The notes beneath the pieces are model-generated. The model was given only the letters and a program-made list of their open reading frames with translations. It was not told the origin of the DNA and ran no database searches. A stretch of 64,000 bases of DNA. Origin: Porphyridium purpureum (taxonomy: Eukaryota; Rhodophyta; Bangiophyceae; Porphyridiales; Porphyridiaceae). Positions 31,759 through 40,708 of the stretch are shown in pieces. The stretch lies in contig VRMN01000002.1 in NCBI GenBank assembly GCA_008690995.1, positions 62,001 to 126,000 on the forward strand. Reading direction: 5' to 3'. The position numbers were made by a program, and so were the translations under genes. Numbering within the stretch: the stretch's first letter is position 1; the number at the start of each line of letters is the position of its first letter.

Positions 31759-32055
31759 TGTTGTGGGTTTTAGGGTTTGCCGACATGTTGTAGCACCGCA
31801 GAACATTCTAGATGCTGGTGCTGATGCACGCGTCCTGCGGCGGTAGGCGCTCCTGTGCCCGAGCAGGGAACTTGGTAGTGACGAGATTGCGGCTTTGCGG
31901 GTATAAAAGCGTGCTCTGGCGAGCGACCAGGCGGCGGCGTAATGGAGAAGAAGGGCTACGGATTTAGGGAGTGAAAAGCGTAACTTTGCACTGACGAGTA
32001 TAAATTGTTTGTTTTTTCTTAGACGAACATCTCAGTAGTGACAGAAACCATAACA
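31759..32055 (+). repeat. 3' LTR of the copia element
   Basis: 297 bp, about 99% identical to the 5' LTR, followed by the target duplication AAGGC at 32056-32060. Confidence 0.95.
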
Positions 32056-32060
32056 AAGGC

Positions 32061-32437
32061 GTCTCGATCCGGTGCAGGTACACCTCAGCTGCGGCTGAAG
32101 TACAGTGCGTGCGATCGTCTGTGAGCTGCAGGAGCTGAAGTGCGAGGTGGTGGTGGTCGTGGTGGCGGTCGTGGTGGCGGTCGCGGTGGTCGTGATTCAC
32201 GGCGCATGGTCGTGTCGAGGTCGGTTCTGCGTTGTATGGCTTTGTCCTTGGCAAAGAGCAGCAGCCACAGCGGCATGCTCCATGTCCAGCCGCATCGGTT
32301 GTAGCTGCACCTTCCATGCATGCACCCACAGAACAGAAGCTGCAGCAGAGCTCCCGCCCGCGCACACGCGGCCGAGTCTCAGACTCAGTGTCAGTCACGT
32401 GTACGTGTGGGTATGTGTGTCAGCCATCAGAGCCTGG
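32061..32437. other. spacer with GGTGGTCGT-type repeat
   Basis: Between the copia element and the 3' end of the dehydrogenase gene. It contains an imperfect tandem repeat of GGTGGTCGT/GGTGGCGGTC units at about 32146-32200. Long open frames through it on both strands are repeat-driven, and I do not accept them as genes. Confidence 0.45.
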
Positions 32438-33226
32438 TCACAGTTTGGCGTCACGCTGTTGCTGCTGCCACACAACGGGTCGGTTTGGAATGAGCGTGAT
32501 TTCAAGGGGGGCGACGGTGGGTGCCGTGCGGCAAATGTACAGCACGGCCGCCGCAACATCCTCCGGCTGGATGAGCGTGTTCGGATCGCCCGTGCCCAAC
32601 GGTCCCGAACGCAGCCCGAGCTCCGTGGCCGCCAACCCAAAGTTCAGCACCGATACTTTGATGTCGTAAGGGCGCAGCGTGTTGGACATGACACTCGCAA
32701 AGGCGTTCACTCCGGCCTTGCTGGCAAGATACGGCTCGATGCCGACGTACGCAGGGTTCACCGCGTCCCTGATGGCAAAGGTGCCGAGGTACACCACCGT
32801 GCTGCTCTGGTTGCGCGCCTTGTTTTGGATCATATACGGCACCGCAAATCGCGTCAGATGCATCACGCCATGCAGCAGATTGATCTTCATGACCTGGTCC
32901 CACACGGCCACGTCGACGCGCGTGATCTCGCGCCGCCGGTTCTGCCCCGCGCCGCAGATGAGAATGTTGATCCCGCCGAGCTCCTCGGCGCAGCGGCGCA
33001 GCGCGGCCTGCATCGCGTCATCGTCGACCACATCGCATGCTTCAAACAGACACGGCACGCCGAAGCGCTGCACAATCTCGGCGCGCACGCGCTCGAGCGC
33101 CGCGGCGTCGCGCCCGACCAAGAACAAGCGGCAGCCGCTGCGGCCCAGCTCCAGCGCAATGTGCCTGCCCACGCCGCGACTCGCGCCCGTCACGAACGCC
33201 ACCTGGTCCTTCAAGTCGGCCTGCAT
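32438..33226 (-). CDS. short-chain dehydrogenase/reductase (classical SDR)
   Basis: NAD(P)(H)-dependent oxidoreductase of 262 residues, the usual classical SDR length, if it starts at ATG 33226 (MQADLKDQVAFVTGASRGVG). Further upstream codons in the frame look non-coding. The Rossmann motif TGASRGVG is at 13-20, a basic residue after beta-2 (GRD, 38-40) suggests NADPH, and the CGAG block (91-94) replaces the usual NNAG. The catalytic YxxxK is Y166-L-A-S-K170. The usual catalytic Ser about 13 residues before the Tyr is not evident; Thr149 in YLGTF may serve. The substrate is unknown. Fatty-acyl, sphingoid-base and sterol reductases share this fold, and I cannot choose between them. Confidence 0.82.
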   Translation of the reverse strand: MQADLKDQVAFVTGASRGVGRHIALELGRSGCRLFLVGRDAAALERVRAEIVQRFGVPCLFEACDVVDDDAMQAALRRCAEELGGINILICGAGQNRRREITRVDVAVWDQVMKINLLHGVMHLTRFAVPYMIQNKARNQSSTVVYLGTFAIRDAVNPAYVGIEPYLASKAGVNAFASVMSNTLRPYDIKVSVLNFGLAATELGLRSGPLGTGDPNTLIQPEDVAAAVLYICRTAPTVAPLEITLIPNRPVVWQQQQRDAKL

Positions 33227-34153
33227 GGTGCCGCGCCACCACGCGCCCGCATCTGCCACCGCCACACCCTCCCCCCTCCACCCCCGCATCAGCGCGCGCG
33301 CACGCATTCCGCACCCGCAGCGGCTTACACCGCACCAACGTCCACGGTACACTGAGTACACTGAGTACGGTATGTACAGTGCGTGCCGCGCGAACCCTAG
33401 CGCACGTGCAGCAGCGCCAGTCCGCAAAACGGCGCGGTTTTGCTATGCGCCGCGTGAAACGGCAGCTGCGCGCGCTCGCGTCGTTTTGCGCAAAAGGCCG
33501 CAGTGGAAAAAGGCTCTCGCTGGTGAGGAGGTGAGGAGGTGGAGCGGAAAGTGGACATCGCGAGGAATCTTGGAGATACGCGAGAAGAAGATATAGAGAC
33601 AGACCCACACGCGCATTTGTTCCGAGCTGACAAGAAACGCGCGCGCGCGCGCGTAATCGTAAACTCGTACGTACATACACGCGTTCGCGTGGGAGGTGTG
33701 TTCGTCCGTGGCTGCGTGGCTTGCGCTTGGTTGGCTTCCAGTATCATTTTTCATTTCGCTGCGTTTCCATCTTCCGCTTGAGAACGGCGAGGTGGAAACC
33801 GGGAAGGGGTTGACTCTGTGTGAGTACGTTGGAGCAGACTCCCAAGCATGATGCTCTAAGCAACGTCGTTGTTTTCCCTCTGTTCCGCCGAGTCTCGTCT
33901 CGTCCGAGTGCGCGCGTCAAGGGGGCTCGAGGTGGGCGTTTCGCGCGCCATACTTGCAAACCGGGCTGACGGTCGCACAAGCCCAGGATTCAGCGCCAGA
34001 GTTGCGCTCAAGAAACTGGACACCCGCGCCGCAAAACGCAAGTGGGTCTTAGCGCTGTGCTCGTCAAAGCACCTGACAACGCGCTAGCCGACAAGAAATT
34101 CAATTTGTGCTTGAGTTTTTTTTAAACCTTTTCCAAGGCTGAACAGGGGCTCG
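33227..34153. other. divergent intergenic region
   Basis: About 930 bp upstream of both the leftward dehydrogenase gene and the rightward RING gene. It holds a 9-bp tandem doublet (ACTGAGTAC twice, about 33351-33368) and a CG dinucleotide run (about 33638-33653). No gene is supported; short frames here lack domains. Confidence 0.4.
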
Positions 34154-34885
34154 ATGGACACGGGTCATTCTGACTGTAATGACGACGCGCCCGGCTGTGC
34201 AATCTGCATGGCGGAGCGCGCGGACATCGCTGAGGACGAGCTCGCGATGCTGCCATGTGGCCATGTGTTTTGCATCCACTGCCTTGTGAGCTGGAGCCTG
34301 CTGCAGTGTAAATGCCCGCTGTGTACCGCAGCGTTCAGCACAATGACCGTGCGGAGGGATCCCTCCACGGGCCGTCCGCTCAGCTACGGTGGGGAAGCTG
34401 GTGGCAGCGGTGATGACGCGGCCGAGCTGGCCTGGTTCGAGTGCGCGGTTGGAACTATGCAACGCGCCAGCTGGGTCCGCATCACCGAGCTGTGCTCTGC
34501 GCGTGAGGATATCATGGCGTCAATCCACCTCCAAAACAGCGTGGCATACGCCTTGGCTGACGGGCGTGGCGATAGCACATTGTTGTATCAGCGCAGCGAG
34601 CAGCACGAGGACGAGCTTGAGGAGGCATGTTTTGCTGAGGCTGGTGAGCTCTGGGAATCCTCTCGACGCGCCATGCGCCAAGGCGCTGGTTCCGGCAGAA
34701 AATCACGCGAGAAGAATAGCCTCGGCGCGACAAGCCTTCAGACCGCCCAGACGGGACCGATTCAGCGCGGCAGTGGAAATGCGCTTCACTGGGAGCGCGT
34801 CATGAACCGACCCGCCGCCATGCCTTCTGCTTCTTCTTCGTCTTCGCGAAAGGGCAAGCGCAACCGTGCGCAAGTAGTCATTTGA
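34154..34885 (+). CDS. RING-finger protein, probable E3 ubiquitin ligase
   Basis: 243 residues with an N-terminal C3HC4 RING (about residues 15-57): GCAICMAE, then LPCGHVFCIHCLVSW and CKCPLC. All eight zinc ligands are present. The RING recruits a ubiquitin-charged E2. The remaining 180 residues are not a known domain; they contain a helical segment (EEACFAEAGELWESSRRAM) and a Ser-rich, basic C-terminus (SSSSSRKGKRNRAQ) that may be a nuclear signal. The C-terminal arrangement recalls E3s in which the RING is followed by a segment rich in Trp and acidic residues, but I cannot assign a substrate. Confidence 0.82.
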   Translation: MDTGHSDCNDDAPGCAICMAERADIAEDELAMLPCGHVFCIHCLVSWSLLQCKCPLCTAAFSTMTVRRDPSTGRPLSYGGEAGGSGDDAAELAWFECAVGTMQRASWVRITELCSAREDIMASIHLQNSVAYALADGRGDSTLLYQRSEQHEDELEEACFAEAGELWESSRRAMRQGAGSGRKSREKNSLGATSLQTAQTGPIQRGSGNALHWERVMNRPAAMPSASSSSSRKGKRNRAQVVI

Positions 34886-35005
34886 CCGTGCGTACATGTC
34901 GACCTTTTTATTTTTTGCTTTACGCTCGTTCCATTTTGGTGGTTGTTTTCAACATGTTGCTTTTCTTCCCCCTCCTTTCGTTTCTGATGTCATAAGAAAA
35001 ATGGG

Positions 35006-35713
35006 TCAGGTTGCAAAGCCAGCTGATTTCCAGCCCGCCTTCTTCTCAAGCGCTAGTCGCATATTCTTGATCCGCTTGCGATTCACGTTTTGGTCGTCCG
35101 CGCCTGTCCTGGCCTGAGACCGATAGTCGACTGTCTTGTTGTCCGGGGCAAAGAGCGCCTCAAAGTCATCCACAAAACCAAAGGTGGGGCTCTCAAACTC
35201 TGCCGAAATGTACCAGCCGTCACCCCTGTCAGACTTGACCGGCTTGGACACTATGATCGTGGCGCCCGGCTGCTCGTTGATCACTTCGGTCACCTCGGCC
35301 ACCGCCTGAGAAAGCGTCTTGCCCGAGTAGTTCCACGGCGGAATGTACATCTGCGAGTCAATACTGTTGCTTGTGGAGACGCAGTTTTTCGACAGCGGGC
35401 ATAAGTTGAGGTATCGGCCTCCTCCCTGCGGCCCCAAGTACCCAGGCCGAGACGACGGCCACTTGAAGATCGGCGCCGCAGATGCCGCGTCGATGCCCGC
35501 TCCCGCCGCACACGCAGCTACTGCACCTACCGCTGCGCTGAGAAACGCGCGCCGCGGCGTGCTCCCAAGATCCAGCGTCGCATCTGTCTCGCTAGCCGAC
35601 CGCGCCGGGCCCTCGGCGCCAGGCGTTGTCTCACACATCCTCACCGCAGCGCGCTGGCCCGTGCGCGTCGCACGCAATTGCAGCTGCGGCTGCACAAATG
35701 CTGCAGCGTTCAT
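35006..35713 (-). CDS. DUF1499 protein, thylakoid-lumen targeted
   Basis: 235 residues from ATG 35713. The N-terminus is bipartite: a basic, Ser/Thr-rich plastid transit segment, then TPRRAFLSAAVGAVAACAAGAG with twin arginines at 54-55 and a likely AxA cleavage near residue 80 (SAAPIFKW), the pattern of Tat-routed lumen proteins. The mature part matches DUF1499: LNLCPLSKNCVSTSNSIDS, the AVAEVTEVI helix, SAEFESPTFGFVDDFEALF and VDYRSQARTGADDQNVNRKR. The biochemical role of DUF1499 is unknown; members occur in cyanobacteria and plastids. The gene is the clearest sign that the organism is photosynthetic. Confidence 0.85.
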   Translation of the reverse strand: MNAAAFVQPQLQLRATRTGQRAAVRMCETTPGAEGPARSASETDATLDLGSTPRRAFLSAAVGAVAACAAGAGIDAASAAPIFKWPSSRPGYLGPQGGGRYLNLCPLSKNCVSTSNSIDSQMYIPPWNYSGKTLSQAVAEVTEVINEQPGATIIVSKPVKSDRGDGWYISAEFESPTFGFVDDFEALFAPDNKTVDYRSQARTGADDQNVNRKRIKNMRLALEKKAGWKSAGFAT

Positions 35714-36026
35714 CAAATACGGATCGGCTCACGTGCACACCAGTCGAACACGGCGTCTGCTCGGAAGCTGCGAGCGTGGCGCGCACCGTCCGCAATGTCT
35801 CTTTGTCGGTCCCCACCGATCTCGCCGCCTCCACACAGATCGAACGAAACATCTCGCTTACAACTGAACACCCCCTAATGGAGTGTCCAGTTGAAGTATA
35901 CCGCTAGTACAGCGGGGAGGTACAGTCGATCGTTGTGGAACTCGAACTCCGCGCGAGTAGCTGGGGCACGGACATTGGTGTCACTGGTGTGTTGCGGCGG
36001 CGTTGGCTGTGCCCAGGCGGCACGGC

Positions 36027-36875
36027 ATGGTGTCGTTTCTCGGTTTTGGCGCGCGCCGCGAGCAGGCAGGCTCCATTGATAAATCGGGCGACGGCTTTCC
36101 CGCCGCACGGCCGCCGCGCGAGGTGCCGGCGGGCGACCACGCGAGCACGCGCTTTGGGATCGGCGGCTCCCGCAGCGATGTGCCGCAGTATGACCACGTG
36201 TCGCCTGGCATCCCGCCAGAATTGTTTCCGTACGGCCTCCCGCAGCCGCCGCGCAGCTTCCTTATTGCCGGGATCGGGTGGGGATACGGATTGGGCTGCT
36301 CGCTGGGGCCATTCTATGGCACAGGCGTGGGCTTTGGCTGGCCCGGCGGCGTCGTTCTAGGCGCAGGCGCCGGTATCGGCGCCGTGTGTGGCGCAGGTTT
36401 TGGTGGGGGCGCACTCGCAGGGAATGGAAACGCCTACCTGCCGTTCGGCCTCATGCGCTCGTTCTTTTTCGCGCCCAAAGTGTTGTGGGCCGAGCGCGCC
36501 ATTGAGCGTTGGCGCATCGAAAACGAGCGCCGTATCCACCTCCGCCGCGTGCAGCGCTACAAACGCGGCGGCTTGTCGTCCTCGCAGCGTTTCTGGGCTG
36601 CGGTTGCGCAGCAGCTGTCGCGTTTCAACACCAAGCTCGTACAGTCGGGCGCAGACTTGGACGCCAAGCATCGCCAGAGGCAAACGGCCGAGACGCACAG
36701 GCCCGGAACAGACAGCGAGCGCGTCGACGATGAAGCAAGCGCTGTGCTACCGGCACCACCACCAGCTCATTTGTCTACTGCCGAGTCGCAACGCATGTTG
36801 ATGCACAAAATCCAGGCGCTGCAGCTCGAGAACGAAGCGCTGCGGCAAAAGCTGCTTTCGCCTGCGCACCAATGA
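36027..36875 (+). CDS. glycine-rich membrane-associated protein of unknown function
   Basis: 282 residues from ATG 36027. A Gly/Phe/Trp-rich hydrophobic core (about residues 80-140: SFLIAGIGWGYGLGCSLGP, VGFGWPGGVVLGAGAGIG) could span or line a membrane. It is followed by a basic helical segment (WAERAIERWRIENERRIHLR) and a C-terminal leucine-zipper-like helix (MHKIQALQLENEALRQKLL). The glycine-rich core resembles in style the small glycine-rich plastid-envelope proteins of plants (TGD5 type), but similarity by composition is weak evidence. It is divergent from the DUF1499 gene. Confidence 0.6.
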   Translation: MVSFLGFGARREQAGSIDKSGDGFPAARPPREVPAGDHASTRFGIGGSRSDVPQYDHVSPGIPPELFPYGLPQPPRSFLIAGIGWGYGLGCSLGPFYGTGVGFGWPGGVVLGAGAGIGAVCGAGFGGGALAGNGNAYLPFGLMRSFFFAPKVLWAERAIERWRIENERRIHLRRVQRYKRGGLSSSQRFWAAVAQQLSRFNTKLVQSGADLDAKHRQRQTAETHRPGTDSERVDDEASAVLPAPPPAHLSTAESQRMLMHKIQALQLENEALRQKLLSPAHQ

Positions 36876-37105
36876 ACACGCACTACGCCAGCTTTTTGAG
36901 AACGCAACGCTTCATGATGGACCCTGGCCGTGACTGGGCTATGTGGGTTTGTGTGTGCATGTGCGCGCGTATGTTTGTGTCTATTTGCATGTGCATTTGC
37001 GCGTGTGTGGGTGGACCCACAAGTCGCCGAAGAACATATTACGTGTTGCGGGGACTGTTGGGCTTCGTGCAAGGCCGTGGCAGACACGCTGTGCCGCGAA
37101 AGCGC
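36876..37105. other. convergent region, TG-rich
   Basis: Short convergent spacer containing an imperfect TG/TGCG-rich tract (about 36948-37010). No gene. Confidence 0.4.
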
Positions 37106-38560
37106 TCACGCCCAAGAAAGTGTCTCAGTCGGAGATATTTGACACGCTCCGACAAGAAGACGGTACGCGTCGTCCATTTCCCGCAGCCATGTCTCATTCG
37201 CGAGGTGCGCTGGCGCGGTGTCTTGTACTTCTTGCAGGCTGAGAATCTTGTCGCGCTTCTTGCTCTGAATCGAGTTGTGGCGGGCGGCCAGCAACGCTGG
37301 ATTCCACGAAGAGTCACCATCCTGTTCAGCGCCCACGCTGAGGCCCCAGAAGTGTGCGATGCGCGCATACGCCGTGCGGAAGGAGATCTGCTCAAGCTCC
37401 TCAACAGACGTTTCAAGCACGCGCAGTCGGCCCGATGCAATCGCAGCGGCGTGCCGGCGCAGCAGCGCCTGCCAGCGGCACTCGGTGTCATCCACGTACC
37501 ACAAGTATTTTTGGAATCGGTTCAGTTGCGTGCGCCACACGTCCAGCGGTGGTCGCAGAAGCACGTGCGCGTGATGCGGTGACGCAAACCAACGCAACTG
37601 TGACGTTTCATCACTGCGCATGGAGCCATTGTCCTGCCTGCGTTCATTTCCAGGTTTGCGGTCAATGTGAGCCCATGCGTCTTGCGACGCCGGCCCAAGA
37701 GCCATCAGGCTCAGCGCGAGCTGAATGCGATCCCGTCGCATGCGTACGATGCGCACGGTTCCTGGCAGCACCTCTAGCAACGAGTCTGCCATACCAAACG
37801 CCAGCGGCACGTGCCCGGTAAAGATATGAGTATGCACGCCTGGTCCGTGGCGTCGCATCTGATCGAGGTAAAAGGGCAGTCGGTTCTGTCGCACAAACGC
37901 CAATGCGGCCGCCTCGAACGACTTTTCGCTTTCTCCTTCGTATCCCTGGCCCCCTTTAACGCCCTGTATAGCATCGGGGGTCCGGATCTCACCGTCTTGG
38001 TCGCTCACGCTGGCGACCGCCGCACGAGGGAGACTGACCAGCTGCCGGTAGTAGCGGTCAACGAAAAGCTTGGTTGGCATGGAATTGTGTTCAGTCTGAT
38101 GCGTCACAAATGGCTGTGGTCGACTGGCCGACTGCGCATTTTGATGCCTGGCCAGGTCCAAGAATACCGCAGCGAGATGCGCAGTGGCGCATCGTCCTGT
38201 GCTGAATACAAAACCAAACACTGGACTGTCGTCCGCTGCTGCATTGGCTGACGTGTGCGGTGCGCCGTGACGCGTGCTGGCTCCCGAATCAGATGTATGG
38301 AATAAACCAGTCGAAAGAGTCGCGGTGTACCGACCGAGTCCTAAAGCAAAGATAGTCCAAACGCCGACTGCTGCGGCTATTCCAAGCAGCAGAACAGCCA
38401 CCAGCGCGACACGCACGACACGTTGTGGTACGGACACGTGCTGTTCGCCGGCCATGTGCGTGGCTTCCAATCGCTGCGTTGCGCCGCATTCCCGCGCATG
38501 CACCGGTCGGCGGAGGCGCGCATCCTCTGCGCGCGGCTTCACCGCCGTGGACGTCGCCAT
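37106..38560 (-). CDS. type II membrane sulfotransferase-like protein
   Basis: 484 residues from ATG 38560 (an upstream GTG is also in frame). A basic cytoplasmic N-terminus is followed by a single anchor (about 48-74, VVRVALVAVLLLGIAAAVGV) and a lumenal domain starting FGFVFSTGRCATAHLAAVF (about 115-133). STGRC(G/A)T is the PAPS 5'-phosphosulfate loop of a broad sulfotransferase family. A later RIVRMRRDRIQLALSLMALG fits the 3'-phosphate-binding strand and helix (Arg then Ser). Golgi localisation and transfer of sulfate to a glycan are inferred, in line with the sulfated wall polysaccharide of red microalgae and with the interrupted sulfotransferase at 1943-2719, which belongs to a different subfamily. 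The usual Gly of RCGT is Ala here. Confidence 0.7.
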   Translation of the reverse strand: MATSTAVKPRAEDARLRRPVHARECGATQRLEATHMAGEQHVSVPQRVVRVALVAVLLLGIAAAVGVWTIFALGLGRYTATLSTGLFHTSDSGASTRHGAPHTSANAAADDSPVFGFVFSTGRCATAHLAAVFLDLARHQNAQSASRPQPFVTHQTEHNSMPTKLFVDRYYRQLVSLPRAAVASVSDQDGEIRTPDAIQGVKGGQGYEGESEKSFEAAALAFVRQNRLPFYLDQMRRHGPGVHTHIFTGHVPLAFGMADSLLEVLPGTVRIVRMRRDRIQLALSLMALGPASQDAWAHIDRKPGNERRQDNGSMRSDETSQLRWFASPHHAHVLLRPPLDVWRTQLNRFQKYLWYVDDTECRWQALLRRHAAAIASGRLRVLETSVEELEQISFRTAYARIAHFWGLSVGAEQDGDSSWNPALLAARHNSIQSKKRDKILSLQEVQDTAPAHLANETWLREMDDAYRLLVGACQISPTETLSWA

Positions 38561-39303
38561 GCTCCGGCCACAGCTCCAGTTCGATACTCCCGATGTCGCA
38601 CCCACTCACAACATGCCGCGTGCGTCTCGCCGCTGTACAGTGCGGCAAATGTCGACGGCAATTGAGCGTGCCGCGGAAAAGGTGCGCGTGTTTTTGTTGA
38701 CGTGCGGCGTGCGTACCGTCGATGCAGGCCGGCGCAGTCGACAATATAGGCACGCCAACGCGACTGCGTGCGTCAAGCAGACTGCTGCTGGGCATGAGCG
38801 GGCGGGGCTGGATTGCGGGCTGTACAACTGGGCGTGGCGGGCTGGTCTAGCGGAGGTTTGGAAACGAGCGCACGCGGCTCCACAGAGCGTGGTGTAGCGG
38901 CGTGGCTTGGTTGGGCTTTGTGTGAGGAGCAAGAGCACGTCCGGACGTGTCCTGCATCTGTTTCTTGACGGCCCAATAGCTCAAGTCACAAGGGGGAAAA
39001 AGGGAGAAGAAAGCCGCGAGTATCGTCACTTGCTGCTGCCGGTGGAGACGTGAGCGCAGTGCTTCGACAAGGGGAGGGAGCAAGGTTCAGGCGGTGCGCA
39101 ATTCGAAGCAATCTCGTTTGCCGATACAAATCCCGTGCAAAGCGAAGAAGGGTCTCGGTGAGTGCAGAATTGGTTGACGGGCGGCGTGTACGGTTGATCT
39201 TAAAAAGTGAGACAGTGTGCTGTTGCGCGACCCTGGACAGTCCGCTGGGCACCTGTTGCACCTCTGCTTGACGCAAAAGCTTACAGGCGACGAGGAATGT
39301 GCC
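38561..39303. other. divergent intergenic region
   Basis: About 740 bp between the leftward sulfotransferase gene and the rightward unknown gene. The 207-codon plus-strand frame here is antisense to the sulfotransferase and has no domain. Promoters of both genes are expected. Confidence 0.4.
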
Positions 39304-40284
39304 ATGTGGCAGTGGCTACTGACCTGCTGCGGACTCTGTGACCCTGCCTCAGATCCTGGCGCCGTGAGCAATGGCAATGGCGTGAGCCACAGCCAGAGCG
39401 GGACCGGTAACGCGAACAGCAATGGAAAGTACATGTACGCACTGGATCCGGGGCATGTGGACTTTGACATTGAAATGAGCAAGCGCGCGCTTGATTCGCA
39501 CTGCGGCGGTGACGCAAAGCACGCGCAGAAGCGCAGCAAGGTATTGCTAGGCAAATCGTTCGTTGTACTCGAGCGCGAGTTCAAGAACCGCGGCTACGAC
39601 GACACAGCCATTGCGTCAATGAGGTCCGTGTTCTCATGGATTTGTGATTCGGCCTCCGAGACGTCTTTGCAGCTCTCGCTCTACCCCGATTCAGAGGACA
39701 AAATCACTAACATTGAGGACGATCCTGAGTATCAGGAGTGGATGTCGCAGTTGGCCGACATTAACGACACCAAAATGCTATTCTTTGATGAAGAGGAGGA
39801 GGAGCAACGGCAGCGAAAGAATGAGAAGCCTCGGCAACAGCAGCCGTCTGAGCGTCAGCCTCCTGCCATGCCATCGTCTACTTTGCCAGGGCATGCGCAG
39901 GTGTCGCCCCAAGAGGCTGGACAAGGCTCTGAAAATCAACCAAAGCACTCTTCGTCAGAGCGCAATCGTCAGATGGAGCAACGCACCGCTGTGGAAGCGC
40001 TGACGCTGGAGCGGCCCGAATCGCCCCGTAGTGGAGAAAGAATTGCACCGGAACTGTACGCACGCGCCGATGAGCAGCAAGCGGCGATGCGCGAGTCACG
40101 TGAACACGAGAACCAGGTCGCGATTGCAGAGCGTATTGTGAACCATAAACAGGAGCGCACGCTCAGCCAGCCGGAAAATGAGACGTCGCCTGATGGCGCC
40201 GCGTATATTGTGATGCGGCAGGATCATGAATCTGAAACGGCTGGTGAATTGGCATACGCACCATCAAGCGTGGACACACTCTAG
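39304..40284 (+). CDS. acidic protein of unknown function, possibly lipid-anchored at its N-terminus
   Basis: 326 residues from ATG 39304, preferred over an upstream non-ATG start. It begins MWQWLLTCCGLCDPAS: an aromatic patch and three cysteines in five residues suit S-palmitoylation. A Ser/Gly/Asn-rich linker leads to the only folded-looking part (about 80-165: KVLLGKSFVVLEREFKNRGY and SVFSWICDSASETSLQL). The rest is acidic (FFDEEEEEQRQRKNE) and Gln/Glu/Pro-rich, hence disordered. I do not recognise the family. Confidence 0.6.
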   Translation: MWQWLLTCCGLCDPASDPGAVSNGNGVSHSQSGTGNANSNGKYMYALDPGHVDFDIEMSKRALDSHCGGDAKHAQKRSKVLLGKSFVVLEREFKNRGYDDTAIASMRSVFSWICDSASETSLQLSLYPDSEDKITNIEDDPEYQEWMSQLADINDTKMLFFDEEEEEQRQRKNEKPRQQQPSERQPPAMPSSTLPGHAQVSPQEAGQGSENQPKHSSSERNRQMEQRTAVEALTLERPESPRSGERIAPELYARADEQQAAMRESREHENQVAIAERIVNHKQERTLSQPENETSPDGAAYIVMRQDHESETAGELAYAPSSVDTL

Positions 40285-40471
40285 TCGAAACCATGCGCAC
40301 AGAACGCTTGTGGGTGCTTAATCAATGTATACACACGTACATGAGTGCACTCCATGCTTGTTCAGAAGCAGAACAGCTTTGGGTGCCAGTCTACGCGCAG
40401 GCACGGCGCGCGGGATACGTCCGACGATGTGACAAGCAGGAAATGAATCCATCCTTGTGTGTGTGTGCGTA

Positions 40472-40504
<33 letters not shown>

Positions 40505-40708
40505 ACGTCTGAATGTCAGCTTTTTCAATGTGGTATATAAATGGATGACAACATGTGGCTTTGTGTCATCATAGAAATTCTGCCATGCGAGATTCTTCAT
40601 CATGTACACGGAGTTGAGTGAGCGGCCCCAACATGTCGTCAGGCACCACTCCACCACCGCTCGTCACCACACTCGCCCTCGGCTGCCGTTCGTGCCCGCT
40701 CCTTCACA
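40285..40708. other. convergent region with microsatellite
   Basis: 3' ends of the unknown gene and of the TBC gene. Apart from the microsatellite (separate entry) nothing is seen. Confidence 0.4.
40456..40503. repeat. (TG)n microsatellite
   Basis: About 48 bp of nearly pure TG with two interruptions, in the 3' region of the gene at 39304-40284. It is the longest simple repeat in the window and probably length-polymorphic. Confidence 0.95.

Larger units (their letters stand above)
25987..32055 (+). mobile_element. Ty1/copia LTR retrotransposon, looks whole
   Basis: A complete element bounded by 297-bp direct LTRs beginning TGTTG and ending AACA, with the host 5-bp duplication AAGGC on both sides (25982-25986 and 32056-32060). 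The order gag, protease, integrase, reverse transcriptase, RNase H is that of Ty1/copia. The two LTRs differ at about three positions (about 99% identical), so the insertion is young. A purine-rich tract (GAGCGAGGGAG) lies just before the 3' LTR. It sits between the leftward WD40 gene and the short-chain dehydrogenase gene, breaking neither. Confidence 0.95.

Noticed and set aside
32105-33355. 416-codon plus-strand frame
   Set aside because: It is antisense to the dehydrogenase and a GGTGGTCGT repeat; composition is His/Arg/Ala-rich with no domain, whereas the minus strand has a complete SDR.
38274-38897. 207-codon plus-strand frame
   Set aside because: Antisense to the 5' part of the sulfotransferase gene, Arg/Thr-rich, no domain.
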